Shown: positions 49,561 to 59,502 of the stretch, piece by piece
Layout: every line of letters begins with the position of its first letter
Position numbering within the stretch: the stretch's first letter is position 1
Assembly (NCBI RefSeq): GCF_021044935.1
Contig: NZ_JAJNMP010000004.1
Coordinates: 1-64,000 of the forward strand
DNA from: Agromyces cavernae
Lineage (GTDB): Bacteria > Actinomycetota > Actinomycetes > Actinomycetales > Microbacteriaceae
Direction: 5' to 3'
DNA length: 64,000 nucleotides
The notes under the pieces: generated by a model
Seen by the model: only the letters and a program-made list of their open reading frames with translations
Database searches by the model: none
What the model was told of the DNA's origin: nothing
Made by a program: the position numbers and the translations under genes

Positions 49561-51120
49561 CTACCGGTCCGCCTCTTCCCACGCCGGCAGTGAGGCGGTG
49601 ATCGGCTCCGGGGCGGTCGCCTCGAGGCGGGCCTGGCGCCGCTTCAGCCAGACCCCGAGCACGATGATCACCGCGAGCGTCGAGTAGGCGATGATCGCGA
49701 ATGGGCTGTGCACGAGGTACGAGAGATCACCCTGGCTGATCGCCATCGCCTTGCGGAGCTGCTCCTCGGCCATCGGACCGAGGATGCCGCCGACCACCAT
49801 CGGCGCCACCGGATAGCCGTACCGACGCATCAGGAACCCGACGAGGCCGATGGCGAGCAGGATCAGCGTGTCGAACACGTTGAAGTGGAGGGCGTACGCC
49901 CCGAGCCCCGCGAACGCCAGGATGCCCGCATACAGGTACGGCCGCGGAATGCGGAGCACCTTCACCCACATGCCCACGAGCGGCAGGTTGAGCACGAGCA
50001 GCATGACGTTCCCGATGTAGAGGCTCGCGATGAGCGCCCACACGAGACCCGATTGGTTCTCGAAGAGCATCGGGCCGGGCCTGATGCCGTACGACTGGAA
50101 TGCCGAGATGATGATCGCCGCGGTCGCCGTGGTCGGCAGGCCGAGCGTGAGCAGCGGAACGAGCACGCCGGCCGCAGCGGCGTTGTTGGCCGCCTCGGGC
50201 CCGGCGACCCCCTCGATCGCGCCGCGGCCGAACTCGGCACGCGCGTTGCCTCTCGCGAGCTTGCGCTCGGTCGCGTACGAGAGGAACGTCGCGACATCCG
50301 CCCCTCCCGCCGGGATCGTGCCGATCGGGAACCCGATCGCGGTACCGCGCAGCCACGGCCGCCAGGAGCGGCGCCAGTCGCGACGCGTCATCCAGTTGCG
50401 CCATCCGCGGGTGACCGGGATGACCCGCACCGCCCCGTGCCGAAGCCGTGACGCCACGTAGAGCGTCTCGCCGAGCGCGAAGAGGCCGACGGCGATGAGC
50501 ACGACGTCGATGCCGTCGGCGAGACTCGCGATGCCGAACGTGTACCGCTGCTGGCCCGACAGCACCTCGGTGCCGACGAGGCCGAGCAGCAGTCCGAGAC
50601 CGAGCGAGACGAGCCCGCGCGGGACGCTGGAACCGAGCAGCGCGCCCACGGTCAGGAACGCGACGACGATGAGGGCGAAGTAGTCGGCGGGACCGAGCTG
50701 CACGGCGAGCTTCGCGATGCCCGGTGCGAGGAACGTGAGCGCGAGCGTCGCCGCCGTGCCCGCGACGAACGAACCGATCGCCGCGGTCGCGAGCGCTGCC
50801 GCTCCGCGGCCCGCCTTGGCCATCCGGTTGCCCTCGAGGGCCGTCACGATCGACGACGACTCCCCCGGTGTGTTGAGCAGGATCGAGGTCGTCGACCCGC
50901 CGTACATGCCGCCGTAGTAGATGCCGGCGAACACGATGAGCGCACCGGTGGGATCGAGCGAGTAGGTGAGCGGCAGCAGCAGCGCGACGGTCATCGCCGG
51001 CCCGATGCCGGGCAGCACGCCGACGGCGGTGCCGATGAACACGCCGAAGAGGGCGTAGAGGAGGTACTGGGGCTGCAGCGCGGTGGCGAACCCCTCGAGG
51101 AGGGCGTTGAGGCTATCCAT
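49561..51120 (-). CDS. tctA: Tripartite tricarboxylate transporter, large permease TctA
   Basis: The large membrane subunit, 519 residues, about twelve hydrophobic helices. The family phrases [20 protein letters not shown] near 34 and [22 protein letters not shown] near 70 (the repeated PG-rich substrate loops) and [20 protein letters not shown] near 270 are intact. It uses the ion gradient to import citrate-like acids delivered by TctC. The ATG at 51120 lies eight bases inside the tctB end. It is last in the tctCBA operon, driven by the promoter beside the two-component genes. Confidence 0.95.
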   Translation of the reverse strand: MDSLNALLEGFATALQPQYLLYALFGVFIGTAVGVLPGIGPAMTVALLLPLTYSLDPTGALIVFAGIYYGGMYGGSTTSILLNTPGESSSIVTALEGNRMAKAGRGAAALATAAIGSFVAGTAATLALTFLAPGIAKLAVQLGPADYFALIVVAFLTVGALLGSSVPRGLVSLGLGLLLGLVGTEVLSGQQRYTFGIASLADGIDVVLIAVGLFALGETLYVASRLRHGAVRVIPVTRGWRNWMTRRDWRRSWRPWLRGTAIGFPIGTIPAGGADVATFLSYATERKLARGNARAEFGRGAIEGVAGPEAANNAAAAGVLVPLLTLGLPTTATAAIIISAFQSYGIRPGPMLFENQSGLVWALIASLYIGNVMLLVLNLPLVGMWVKVLRIPRPYLYAGILAFAGLGAYALHFNVFDTLILLAIGLVGFLMRRYGYPVAPMVVGGILGPMAEEQLRKAMAISQGDLSYLVHSPFAIIAYSTLAVIIVLGVWLKRRQARLEATAPEPITASLPAWEEADR

Positions 51121-51679
51121 GGAAGATCGGGATCCAGTCGAGGAGCGGGCCGGCGGGCAGGGACAGGCCGAGCCAGGCGCCGAAGACGAGTTGGGTGGTG
51201 AGGCCGAGGCCGAGGCCGATGAGCAGTGCCGCCCACCAGCGCTTCGCGCCGAGCGACCACGCGGCGCCCCCGAAGAGCACCATCACCGCGAAGGGCCACC
51301 CGGCCCACTCGATGAGCAGGAGCTGGGTGAGGAAGCATGCGACGAGCTTGGCGACGGTGAGCCAGTCGGTCGGGGCGTCGGGGTCGATGTCCTCGCCGTC
51401 GTCGGGGACGCCGCGATGCCCGCGCGCGACCTGCACGATGACGGCGACGGATGCCGCGACGAGCAGTAGCCCGACTGCGTAGGGGAATACGCGGGGTCCG
51501 AGCACGCTGGCCGAGCCGGGCGGCACCCGGATGAAGCCGGCGCCGACGATCGCGTACACGCCGAGTGCGGCGCAGACGCCCGCGAAGACGAACTCGCCGA
51601 TCGGCGCACGGACAGGCGCCGACGCGGGGGCTCCCCCCGACGCCGTGGCGTCGCGGGGAGCCGGTGCCGGCGAGGTCAT
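51113..51679 (-). CDS. tctB: Tripartite tricarboxylate transporter, small permease TctB
   Basis: Small membrane subunit, 188 residues. After an Ala/Pro-rich cytoplasmic N-terminus of about 25 residues come four hydrophobic helices (about 29-50, 66-85, 118-133 and 140-175), as expected for the TctB family. Sequence in this family varies and the assignment rests on topology and position between TctC and TctA. The ATG overlaps the tctC stop as ATGA, and it overlaps tctA by eight bases. Confidence 0.9.
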   Translation of the reverse strand: MTSPAPAPRDATASGGAPASAPVRAPIGEFVFAGVCAALGVYAIVGAGFIRVPPGSASVLGPRVFPYAVGLLLVAASVAVIVQVARGHRGVPDDGEDIDPDAPTDWLTVAKLVACFLTQLLLIEWAGWPFAVMVLFGGAAWSLGAKRWWAALLIGLGLGLTTQLVFGAWLGLSLPAGPLLDWIPIFHG

Positions 51680-52740
51680 GGCGCGACCAGGCCGATCGTC
51701 TGGAGCGTCTCGGTGACCTCGGCGATGTCGCCCTCGAGGAATGACGCGAAGTCGTCGCCGACGAGGAATGCATCGGCCCAGCCCTTCTCCTCGAGCGTGG
51801 CGCCCCATCCCGTCGAGTCGTGCAGGTCGGTGACGAGGGTGCGCAGTGCCTCGGCGTCGGCGTCGGAGATGCCCGCGGGCGCGAGGATGCCGCGCCAGTT
51901 CGTGAGCTCGACGTCGTAACCCTCCTCGACCAGGGTCGGGGTGTCGGGCAGCAGGTCGACGGGTTCGGGCGACGAGACCGCAAGGGCCCGCAGTTCGCCG
52001 GCCTCGATCTGCTCGACGAACTCGCCCACGCCGGAGATGCCCGCCTGCACGGTGTTGCCGAGCAGCATCGTGACGGCTTCGCCGCCGCCCGAGTTCGGGA
52101 TGTAGTTGAGCGTCGACGGGATGTCGGCCGGGTCGACGCCGGCCTCGGTGAGCAGCATGCCCGCGAGGATGTGGTCTGCGCCGCCGGCCGAGCCGCCCGT
52201 GACCGAGATCGCGGCGCCCTGTTCGACGATCGCGTCGACGAGGTCCTCGGCGGTCTTGTAGGGCGACGATGCGGGGACCACGAGCACGAGCGCTTCCTCG
52301 GTGAGCTTCGCGATCGGGGTCATGTCCTCGATGCGCACCGCCGAGGCGTTCGTCTCGACCGCGCCGACCATCACGAGGCCGGTGACCATGAGGGTCGCCG
52401 GGTCCTTCTCGTTGGCGAGCGCGGCGAGACCGACGGTGCCGCCCGCCCCTCCGATGTTCTCGACCGGGGCGGATCCGACGAGCTCCTCATCGGTCAGCAC
52501 CTGCGACATCGCCCTGGCGGTCTGGTCCCAGCCGCCGCCGGGGTCGGCGGGCGCGATGAGGTTCACGGACTCGAGCGAGACCGCCTCGTCCGCCCCTGAG
52601 CCGCCGGCTTCGGCCGTCGGCGCACTGCAGGCGGCGAGCCCGAGCACCGAGGCGATGCCGAGGCCCGCGATCGCGGTTCGTGCCGCCCCGCGTGAGGGGC
52701 GGATGGTGGCCGACGTGCGCGGCCCGCTGTGAGATCGCAA
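51676..52740 (-). CDS. tctC: Tripartite tricarboxylate transporter binding lipoprotein TctC
   Basis: Extracytoplasmic substrate-binding protein (Bug/TctC fold), 354 residues. The chosen TTG start at 52740 has the full ribosome-binding site AAGGAGG at 52744-52750 and gives an Arg-rich n-region, a hydrophobic core (AIAGLGIASVLGLAAC) and a lipobox with lipidated Cys near residue 38. The mature part begins NLIAPADPGGGWDQTARAM, whose PGG loop binds carboxylates, and has TGGSAGGADHIL near 185. An in-frame ATG at 52767 lacks a ribosome-binding site. It heads tctCBA. Confidence 0.92.
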   Translation of the reverse strand: MRSHSGPRTSATIRPSRGAARTAIAGLGIASVLGLAACSAPTAEAGGSGADEAVSLESVNLIAPADPGGGWDQTARAMSQVLTDEELVGSAPVENIGGAGGTVGLAALANEKDPATLMVTGLVMVGAVETNASAVRIEDMTPIAKLTEEALVLVVPASSPYKTAEDLVDAIVEQGAAISVTGGSAGGADHILAGMLLTEAGVDPADIPSTLNYIPNSGGGEAVTMLLGNTVQAGISGVGEFVEQIEAGELRALAVSSPEPVDLLPDTPTLVEEGYDVELTNWRGILAPAGISDADAEALRTLVTDLHDSTGWGATLEEKGWADAFLVGDDFASFLEGDIAEVTETLQTIGLVAP

Positions 52741-52794
52741 TTCTCCTCCTTGAGCGCCCGGGTTCATCCGCGGGCGACGATCGATGTGGACACG

Positions 52795-52823
52795 ACGCTA
52801 GGTGCGGGCATCCGTCGCGGGAA
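52795..52823 (-). promoter_or_regulatory. Promoter of tctCBA
   Basis: The -35 box TTCCCG (52818-52823) and -10 box TAGCGT (52795-52800) are 17 bases apart on the minus strand. The -35 match is weak, which fits a promoter that depends on an activator. A 9-bp direct-repeat array lies immediately upstream. Confidence 0.5.
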
Positions 52824-52828
52824 TGCTG

Positions 52829-52882
52829 CGGTCGTAACGGTCGTACTGGTCGTATCGGTCGATTCGGTCGTATTGGTCACGG
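52829..52882. repeat. 9-bp direct-repeat array upstream of tctC promoter
   Basis: Six consecutive 9-base units start at 52829, 52838, 52847, 52856, 52865 and 52874. The first five follow YGGTCGWWN closely (CGGTCGTAA, CGGTCGTAC, TGGTCGTAT, CGGTCGATT, CGGTCGTAT) and the sixth is degraded (TGGTCACGG). The array spans about -41 to -95 relative to the expected tctC transcript start, the usual place of activator sites, and lies just before the sensor kinase gene. The CitB-type response regulator encoded next door is the natural candidate to bind it. Confidence 0.65.
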
Positions 52883-52926
52883 CTGCGGGTGACGTCGACG
52901 GGCCATGGATGCCGCACACTGGACTG

Positions 52927-54564
52927 GTGAGCCGGTCGATGACGCTTGGCATGCAGCTGCTGCTGCTGCAGGTCGCCATCGTGCTCACGACCGTCGTCGG
53001 CACCGGTGTCACCGCGATGTGGCTGCAGGAGCAGCAACTGCGCGACGCCTACCAGGACCGCATGATCGCCGTGGCGCAATCGGTCGCCGGGCTGCCCGTG
53101 ATCATCGGCGCTTTCGACGACGCCGACCCGTCGGCGACGATCCAGCCCGTCGCCGAGGTCGTGCGGGAATCCTCCGACGTGACCTACGTCGTCGTCGCGA
53201 ACGAAACGGGCATCCGCTACTCGCACCCGAACCCCGACCGCATCGGCGAGAAGGTGTCCACCGACCCCGCCATCCCACTCTCGGGCCAGGTCTACGTCGG
53301 AACCCAGACCGGCACGCTCGGCGAGTCCTGGCGGGTCAAGGTGCCGATCTTCGACGCCGACGGCGAGGTGATGGGGCAGGTCTCGGTCGGCATCCTCGAG
53401 TCCGATCTCCGCGCCGACTTCCTCGACGGACTCGCGGTGCTGCTGGTGGCGCTCGTCGCCGCGGCCGTGATCGGCGTCGTCGGCTCCGCATGGATCGGCA
53501 GGGTCATCCGACGCCGCATCTACGGGCTCGAGCCCGACGAGATCCGCGCCATGCTCGAGACTCGCGAGGCGATGCTCCACGGCATCCGCGAGGGGCTCGT
53601 CGCCGTCGACGACGACGGACGGATCCTCCTCATGAACGACGCCGCGGCGCGACTGCTCGACGTGCCCGACGCCGACGCCGTGCTCGGGGCGCGCATCGAG
53701 GCGGTGCTCGACGCGGAACTCGCCCGGTTCATCGCCTCGGGTGAGGAGCGTGAGACGCCCGTGCTCTCGGGTGAACGCATCCTGCTCGTGCACGGCGACC
53801 GGGTGCGGGTCGACGGCCGCGACATCGGTGCGATCGCGATCCTGCGCGATCGCACCGAACTCGAGGCCATGCTGCGCGAACTGCAGGGCGCACAGGGGCT
53901 CGCCGAGGGGCTGCGGGCGCAGTCGCACGAGTTCTCGAACAAGCTGCACGTCGTGAGCGGGCTGCTCGAACTCGGTCACGTCGACGCCGCCATCGCCTTC
54001 ATCGAGCGTGTCGGCAGCGGCGGCGCGCTCTCAGCGGTCGACGAGCACGACGGCATCGCCGACGTCGAGATCGCCGCGCTCGTGCTCGCGAAACGCTCCC
54101 GCGCGCAGGAACTCGGCATCGAGCTCGAGGTCGACGCCGAGTCGCATCTCGACGCCCCATCCGGCCAGCGGGCTCGTACCGATCTCGTGACCGTCGTCGC
54201 GAACCTGCTCGACAACGCGATCGAGGCCTGCGCGCTGGGCGGTCGAATCAGGCTCTCGGTGCGCGACGACCTCGAGCCGCAGGCCGTGATCGTGCGCGTC
54301 GACGATGACGGCCCCGGCGTTCCCGAAGAGCTTCGCGACGCGATCTTCGATCCCGATGTCAGCGGCAAGGCGCCGTCTCCCGGCAAGGCGCGGCGCGGCA
54401 TCGGGCTGACGATCGTCAAGCGCGTCTCGGCCCGGCTCGGCGGCGACGCGACCGTGAGCACGGCCCCCGAAGGCGGCGCCCGATTCACGGTACGCCTGCC
54501 TTGGGACATCGCCGCGACGCCCGCTGCCCCGGTGAGTGCAGCACAAGCGGGAGCGACGGCGTGA
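52927..54564 (+). CDS. CitA/DcuS-type sensor histidine kinase
   Basis: Membrane sensor kinase, 545 residues. The first helix (about 8-33) and the second (about 168-190) flank an extracytoplasmic PAS-like domain with FDDADPSATIQPVAEVVRESS, as in citrate and C4-dicarboxylate sensors. A cytoplasmic PAS domain (about 210-310) follows. The phospho-acceptor is His334 in QSHEFSNKLH, and the ATPase part has NLLDNAIEA (426-434), DDGPGVPEE near 447 and GIGLTIVKR. The GTG at 52927 lies six bases after CACACT; an ATG four codons later is possible. It overlaps the response regulator gene by four bases. Tricarboxylate sensing for tctCBA is inferred from location. Confidence 0.9.
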   Translation: MSRSMTLGMQLLLLQVAIVLTTVVGTGVTAMWLQEQQLRDAYQDRMIAVAQSVAGLPVIIGAFDDADPSATIQPVAEVVRESSDVTYVVVANETGIRYSHPNPDRIGEKVSTDPAIPLSGQVYVGTQTGTLGESWRVKVPIFDADGEVMGQVSVGILESDLRADFLDGLAVLLVALVAAAVIGVVGSAWIGRVIRRRIYGLEPDEIRAMLETREAMLHGIREGLVAVDDDGRILLMNDAAARLLDVPDADAVLGARIEAVLDAELARFIASGEERETPVLSGERILLVHGDRVRVDGRDIGAIAILRDRTELEAMLRELQGAQGLAEGLRAQSHEFSNKLHVVSGLLELGHVDAAIAFIERVGSGGALSAVDEHDGIADVEIAALVLAKRSRAQELGIELEVDAESHLDAPSGQRARTDLVTVVANLLDNAIEACALGGRIRLSVRDDLEPQAVIVRVDDDGPGVPEELRDAIFDPDVSGKAPSPGKARRGIGLTIVKRVSARLGGDATVSTAPEGGARFTVRLPWDIAATPAAPVSAAQAGATA

Positions 54565-55253
54565 GCCCCGACATCCGCGTCGTCATCGTCGACGACGACT
54601 TCGCCGTCGCCCACGTCAACCGCGCGTTCGTCGATGCTCGGCCCGGGTACACCGTCGTCGCCGAGGCGCACACCGGCAGCGATGCCCTTGCCGCGATCGC
54701 CGCCCACCGGCCCGGCCTCGTGCTGCTCGATGTCTACCTGCCCGACCTCGGCGGATTGGACGTGCTGCGACGGCTCCGGGCCGCAGGGGACGACGTCGAG
54801 GTGATCGCGGTCACCGCGGCGCGGGATCTTGACACCGTGCGCCAGGCGCGCCTGCTCGGCGTTCGCCACTACCTCGTCAAGCCGTTCTCGGGCGCGAGCC
54901 TCGGCGAACGACTCGACGAGGTGCGACGCGGCATCGCCGCCGACCGCGCTGCGCCGCGCACGACGCTCGACCAGCGCGCCGTCGACCAGGTGATCGGCGT
55001 GTCGCCCGTGCACAGAGCGAGTCTCCCGAAGGGCCTCTCGGCCGTCAGCCTGCAACGCGTGTCGGAGGGGCTCTCGGAGTGCGCGACCGACGCCTCGGCG
55101 GCGGAGATCGCCGAATCGCTCGGGATGTCCCGGGTGAGCGCGCGACGCTACCTCGAGCACCTCGTCGCAACGGGCGTCGCTGAAGTCGCGCCGCGGTATG
55201 GGTCGGCGGGTCGGCCCGAGCACCGCTATCGGCGGCCGGCCGGGAAGGCGTGA
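54561..55253 (+). CDS. CitB/DcuR-type response regulator
   Basis: A 230-residue regulator. The receiver domain has acidic residues DDD at 11-13, the phospho-acceptor Asp57 in LVLLDVYLPD and the conserved lysine in YLVKPFSG near 109. The C-terminal DNA-binding part holds ASAAEIAESLGMSRVSARRYLEHL near 178, the winged-helix form of the CitB group. The GTG start overlaps the kinase stop as GTGA. Together they form a two-component system divergent from tctCBA, whose upstream repeat array is a likely target. Confidence 0.92.
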   Translation: MSPDIRVVIVDDDFAVAHVNRAFVDARPGYTVVAEAHTGSDALAAIAAHRPGLVLLDVYLPDLGGLDVLRRLRAAGDDVEVIAVTAARDLDTVRQARLLGVRHYLVKPFSGASLGERLDEVRRGIAADRAAPRTTLDQRAVDQVIGVSPVHRASLPKGLSAVSLQRVSEGLSECATDASAAEIAESLGMSRVSARRYLEHLVATGVAEVAPRYGSAGRPEHRYRRPAGKA

Positions 55254-55257
55254 GCCG

Positions 55258-55815
55258 CTACTCCGGCTCGCGGCCCGGCTCGAGACGCGCCAGGAGCACC
55301 TCGAGTGCCGCGTGGACGGTCGCGGCACGGATCGCCGCTCGGTCGCCGTCGAACTCGAGCTCGATCGCCTCGGCCCCCTCGGCGTCGGCGATCCCGAGGT
55401 AGACCGTGCCGGGTGCACGCCCGTCCTGCCAGTCGGGGCCCGCGACACCGGTCGTCGCCATGCCGAGGTCAGCGGGCCGCCCGTCGACGGCGAGGGCCGC
55501 GCGAACACCTGTGGCCATCTGGCGGGCGACCTCAGGATGCACCGCCCCCTCGCGCGCGAGCAACGCCGCGTCGACGCCGAGGAGCGTGCGCTTCACCGCG
55601 GTGTCGTATGCGACGACTCCCCCGCTCACCACGGCCGAAGCGCCCGGGATGCGGATGAGTTCGGCGACGAGCAGCCCGCCGGTGAGCGACTCGGCGACGC
55701 CGATGCGAAGGCCACGACGCGTGAGGGCTGCGATGAGCCGAGCGGCCGGGTCTGAGCCGGCGCCTGCAGCTTCACCGTCACGAGCATCTCGGGGCAGGGA
55801 CATCCGTTCGCCCAT
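55258..55815 (-). CDS. CinA-family nicotinamide-nucleotide amidohydrolase
   Basis: A 185-residue stand-alone CinA C-terminal domain (PncC type) that deamidates nicotinamide mononucleotide for NAD recycling. VAESLTGGLLVAEL near 40 and MATTGVAGPDWQDGRAPGTVYLG near 118 carry the conserved catalytic residues (Ser and Thr of these loops). The MoCF-like N-terminal domain found in long CinA proteins is absent, which is normal for actinobacteria. The ATG at 55815 follows the pgsA TGA by one base; a second ATG at 55803 is possible. It converges on the response-regulator gene. Confidence 0.9.
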   Translation of the reverse strand: MGERMSLPRDARDGEAAGAGSDPAARLIAALTRRGLRIGVAESLTGGLLVAELIRIPGASAVVSGGVVAYDTAVKRTLLGVDAALLAREGAVHPEVARQMATGVRAALAVDGRPADLGMATTGVAGPDWQDGRAPGTVYLGIADAEGAEAIELEFDGDRAAIRAATVHAALEVLLARLEPGREPE

Positions 55816-55816
55816 C

Positions 55817-56419
55817 TCAGGCGCCGGTGCCGCCCGAGCGCGCGAGGCGCACGGCGTCGCGCACGTACAGCAGGCCCGACCACACGGTGAGCACGAGTGC
55901 GATCGCGATGAGCACCGCGTTGACCCACGCCATCCACTCGCCGAGGAGCGCAGGCAGTGGCGCCAGCGCGAACGAGATCGCGACCGACTGGGCGACGGTC
56001 TTCAACTTGCCGCCCGACGAGGCCGGCACGACGTTGCCCCGACCGAGCTCCACGAATCTCCACACGGTGATGCCCACTTCGCGCACGACAATGAGCGCGG
56101 TGACCCACCACGGCACCTCGCCGAGGATCGAGAGGCACACCAGCGCACCGCTCGTCAGGAGCTTGTCGGCGATCGGGTCGAGGATCTTGCCCAGGTCGGT
56201 GACGAGCCCGCGACTGCGGGCGAGGTACCCATCGACCCAGTCGGTGGAGATCGCGACCACGAACAGCGCGGTCGCGATCCACCGGAGGGCGCCGCCCTCG
56301 CCGTCGTCGGCGAGCAGCAGCCAGAAGAACACGGGCGCGAGCAGGATCCGAACAACCGTGATCGCGTTGGGAAGGTTCCAGTTCGCCGATCGCGCGGGGC
56401 TGCCGGCGGGATTGGTCAT
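55817..56419 (-). CDS. pgsA: CDP-diacylglycerol-glycerol-3-phosphate phosphatidyltransferase
   Basis: Membrane enzyme making phosphatidylglycerol phosphate, 200 residues. The CDP-alcohol phosphotransferase motif D-x2-DG-x2-AR-x8-G-x3-D-x3-D is complete in the stretch starting DWVDGYLARSR near residue 64. Five to six hydrophobic helices are evident. The ATG is seven bases after TACAGT (56427-56432), with no ribosome-binding site, so a leaderless message is likely. It lies between ftsK and cinA, the standard actinobacterial order. Confidence 0.94.
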   Translation of the reverse strand: MTNPAGSPARSANWNLPNAITVVRILLAPVFFWLLLADDGEGGALRWIATALFVVAISTDWVDGYLARSRGLVTDLGKILDPIADKLLTSGALVCLSILGEVPWWVTALIVVREVGITVWRFVELGRGNVVPASSGGKLKTVAQSVAISFALAPLPALLGEWMAWVNAVLIAIALVLTVWSGLLYVRDAVRLARSGGTGA

Positions 56420-56475
56420 ACGGCCAACTGTACCGGGAGACGGATGCCGCAGCACGGCGTCGCGCGGACGACCCG

Positions 56476-59397
56476 TCAGTCGCGACCGGTCAGCCCCCAG
56501 GCATCTTCGTCGGAGTCGGCCTCGACCTCGGGCAGGCCATGACTGCGCCGATCGACGGGGTCGTCGTCGTAGCGATCGTCGGGCTCGCCCCAGGTATCGG
56601 CGGGCGCGGTGGTTCGGTCGGCCGGAGCGGGTGAGCCGGTCGGGGCCGCGCCGGACGGGGCAGGGGCAGCAGGCGGCGGCCCCGACGGCTCGCCGCGCAG
56701 TCGTGCGAGCACCTCGGGCAACTGCTCGGCGGTGGCGAGAACATCGCGCGCCTTCGAGCCCTCGCTCGGGCCGACGATCTCGCGCGACTCGAGGAGGTCC
56801 ATGAGGCGTCCGGCCTTGGCGAAGCCCACCCGCAGCTTGCGCTGCAGCATCGACGTCGAGCCGAACTGCGTCGACACGACGAGCTCGGCCGCGGCGAGCA
56901 GAAGCTCGAGGTCGTCGCCGATGTCGGCATCGATCTCCTTCCGCTCGACGGCGGCCGCGACATCCTGCCGGTACTCGGGCCGCGCCTGCCGGGTGACGTG
57001 CTTCACGACGCGTTCGATCTCGGCTTCGGTGACCCACGCGCCCTGTACGCGGATGGGCTTGGACGCACCCATGGGCAGGAACAGCCCATCGCCCTGGCCG
57101 ATGAGCTTGTCGGCCCCGGGCTGGTCGAGGATGACGCGGGAGTCGGTGACGCTCGTCACCGCGAAGGCGAGACGCGAGGGCACGTTGGCCTTGATGAGGC
57201 CCGTGACGACGTCGACGCTCGGCCGCTGGGTGGCGAGCACGAGGTGGATGCCCGACGCGCGAGCGAGCTGCGTGATGCGCACGATCGAGTCCTCGACGTC
57301 GCGCGGAGCCACCATCATGAGGTCGGCGAGCTCGTCGACGACGACGAGCAGGTACGGGTACGGCTTGAGCTTGCGCTCGGAACCGGCCGGCAGCACGATC
57401 TCGTCGCCCACGACGGCCTTGTTGAAATCGTCGATGTGACGGAAGCCGAACGACGCGAGGTCGTCGTAGCGCATGTCCATCTCCTTCACGACCCACTGCA
57501 GCGCCTCGGCCGCTTTCTTGGGGTTCGTGATGATGGGCGTGATGAGGTGCGGTACTCCGGCGTAGGGTGCGAGTTCGACGCGCTTCGGGTCGATGAGCAC
57601 CATGCGCACGTCGGCGGGCTTCGCTCGCATGAGCAGCGACGTGATCATCGAGTTCACGAAGCTCGACTTGCCCGAGCCGGTCGAGCCCGCCACCAGCAGG
57701 TGGGGCATCTTCGCGAGGTTGGCCACGACGTGCCCCCCGCCGACGTCTTTTCCGACGCCGATCGTCATGGGATGCGACGCGTTGACCGCCGCACCCGAGC
57801 GCAGCACGTCGCCGAGGGTCACCGTCTCGCGGTCGGCGTTCGGGATCTCCACGCCGATGGCGCTCTTGCCCGGGATCGGCGAGAGGATGCGCACCTCGTT
57901 CGACGCGACGGCGTAGGCGAGGTTCTTCGAGAGCGCCGTGACCCGCTCGACCTTCACCCCGGGGCCGAGCTCGATCTCGTACTGCGTGACCGTCGGCCCG
58001 CGCGAGAACCCCGTGACCTTCGCGTCGACGCCGAACTGGTCGAGCACCCCGGTGATCTGGCGCACCACGTCGTCGTTCGCCTGCGAACGCGACTTCGCGG
58101 GCGCGCCGGCGGCGAGCGTCGATGCCGCCGGCAGCGAGTACGGGCGTTCGGGTTCGGCGCCGTCCTGAGCCTGTCGAAGGGATGCCTCGCCGCCGTCGAT
58201 GCCGCCGAGCCCGCCGTCGCCCGTGGTCGACGCGGCAGATGCGCCGTCATCGAGCCCGTCGAACATCGGCAGGGCCGTGGTCTGGCCGCCTTCGTCGCCG
58301 CGAAGGCCCGTGCCGCCGCGTGGGACGTCGCCGGTGAAGTGCGCCAGCGCCGACTCGGCTCGCTCGAGATCGCCGAGCACCTCGGTGCCATAGGAGGCGG
58401 GGCCGCCCACTCCTTCGAGCGGGGACTCGAAGCTCCCCGCGGCCGATCCGGGACCGAACACCTCGGTGATGCCGTCGGCGCCCGGGGCCTCGAATGCCGG
58501 GTCTTCTTCGCGGTTGGAGTCGTTGCGTCGCCACCACGGCAGCAGGCCGGTGTGCTCGGGCTCGTCGCCGAGGTCGTCGATGCCGTCGAGCTCTGCCTGC
58601 ACGGCCTTCTTGCGCTCGCGGCGCGAGGGCTTCGCCGGGGTGTCGGCGGGTGCTTCGGCCTCGTCGGGAGCTCCGAACAGCCAGGCGTAGAGCTCGCGGA
58701 ACCGTGACGGAATGCGGTTCGGCGGCGTCTTCGTCATGATGAGCAGCGAGAGCGCCGCGAGCAGGATGACGACGATCGTCGCCCCGACCGACGTGATGAG
58801 CAGGATGAGCGGCTGCGCGAGCATCCAGCCCAGGATGCCGCCGGCGCGAGCGAGCACCGCCATGCCCTCGCGCGGCTCGGGCTGACCGCCGAAGAGGTGG
58901 CAGAGCGCCGACACGGTGAGCAGGAGCAGGCCGAGTCCGATGCCGATGCGAGTGTTGTCGTGCACCGAACTCGGGTGCCGGAACAGCCAGACGGCGAAGA
59001 CGAGCATGACCACGGGAAGTGCGAACGCGACCCGGCCGAAGAGCATGCCGAACGTCCACGCGTCGAGCGTCTGCGCGATCGGATCGTTGATGAAGAACCA
59101 CTCGACGACGGCACCCGCGATCGCGAGCAGCACGATGAAGAAGGGCAGTCCGTCGCGACGTTCCTCCTTCGCGAGCGTCTCGGGACCGAGTGCGCGCGCC
59201 GCACCCCCCGTCAGGTGCGCGAGGCCCATCCAGGCGCGGACGAAGAGGTTCGGCCCGGCCGGCGCGGACGCCGCCTTCTTCGACGCCGCGGACGCCTTGG
59301 CCGTCGCCGGCAGCTTCTTGGTGGGTGCCGTACGCGAGCTCGAGCTGCGCGACGGGGTGCCCGAGGCGCGCCCGTTCGACCTGGTGCTCGTAGCCAT
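56476..59397 (-). CDS. ftsK: DNA translocase FtsK/SpoIIIE
   Basis: Septal motor that pumps chromosomal DNA during division, 973 residues. A Ser/Lys-rich start is followed by four transmembrane helices (about 80-230) and a long acidic linker (about 250-420). The motor domain follows, with Walker [12 protein letters not shown] near 578 and Walker [14 protein letters not shown] near 690. The winged-helix gamma domain is near 845-905, and a Pro/Ala tail closes the protein. The ATG is seven bases after TAACGT, suggesting a leaderless message. The linker contains the residues [11 protein letters not shown], encoded by an inserted repeat element at 58163-58180. Confidence 0.95.
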   Translation of the reverse strand: MATSTRSNGRASGTPSRSSSSRTAPTKKLPATAKASAASKKAASAPAGPNLFVRAWMGLAHLTGGAARALGPETLAKEERRDGLPFFIVLLAIAGAVVEWFFINDPIAQTLDAWTFGMLFGRVAFALPVVMLVFAVWLFRHPSSVHDNTRIGIGLGLLLLTVSALCHLFGGQPEPREGMAVLARAGGILGWMLAQPLILLITSVGATIVVILLAALSLLIMTKTPPNRIPSRFRELYAWLFGAPDEAEAPADTPAKPSRRERKKAVQAELDGIDDLGDEPEHTGLLPWWRRNDSNREEDPAFEAPGADGITEVFGPGSAAGSFESPLEGVGGPASYGTEVLGDLERAESALAHFTGDVPRGGTGLRGDEGGQTTALPMFDGLDDGASAASTTGDGGLGGIDGGEASLRQAQDGAEPERPYSLPAASTLAAGAPAKSRSQANDDVVRQITGVLDQFGVDAKVTGFSRGPTVTQYEIELGPGVKVERVTALSKNLAYAVASNEVRILSPIPGKSAIGVEIPNADRETVTLGDVLRSGAAVNASHPMTIGVGKDVGGGHVVANLAKMPHLLVAGSTGSGKSSFVNSMITSLLMRAKPADVRMVLIDPKRVELAPYAGVPHLITPIITNPKKAAEALQWVVKEMDMRYDDLASFGFRHIDDFNKAVVGDEIVLPAGSERKLKPYPYLLVVVDELADLMMVAPRDVEDSIVRITQLARASGIHLVLATQRPSVDVVTGLIKANVPSRLAFAVTSVTDSRVILDQPGADKLIGQGDGLFLPMGASKPIRVQGAWVTEAEIERVVKHVTRQARPEYRQDVAAAVERKEIDADIGDDLELLLAAAELVVSTQFGSTSMLQRKLRVGFAKAGRLMDLLESREIVGPSEGSKARDVLATAEQLPEVLARLRGEPSGPPPAAPAPSGAAPTGSPAPADRTTAPADTWGEPDDRYDDDPVDRRSHGLPEVEADSDEDAWGLTGRD
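58163..58180. repeat. Actinobacterial REP-like element inside ftsK
   Basis: TCCTGAGCCTGTCGAAGG (inverse CCTTCGACAGGCTCAGGA) matches a short element I know as scattered, mostly intergenic, in Microbacteriaceae and related genomes. Here it lies in frame within the low-complexity linker of ftsK. A related TTCGACAGGGCCTCA lies at 34074-34088. Confidence 0.55.
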
Positions 59398-59456
59398 GCT
59401 CCCCACGTTACGGCCGACCCCCGACTCCGCCCCGTATCAACGGGCGAGTGTCTGCG

Positions 59457-59488
59457 GATCGGATGACCCGGCGGAGGGTCATCCGATC
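59457..59488 (-). terminator. Terminator after the GNAT gene
   Basis: A perfect 13-bp stem (59457-59469 with 59476-59488) with a 6-base loop lies 14 bases beyond the acetyltransferase stop codon and upstream of ftsK. It would separate the two co-oriented genes. Confidence 0.8.
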
Positions 59489-59502
59489 GGTCGGACGCAG
59501 GG

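Noticed and set aside
52741..52767. ATG at 52767 as start of tctC
   Set aside because: It lacks a ribosome-binding site, while the TTG at 52740 has AAGGAGG and gives a normal lipoprotein signal peptide.
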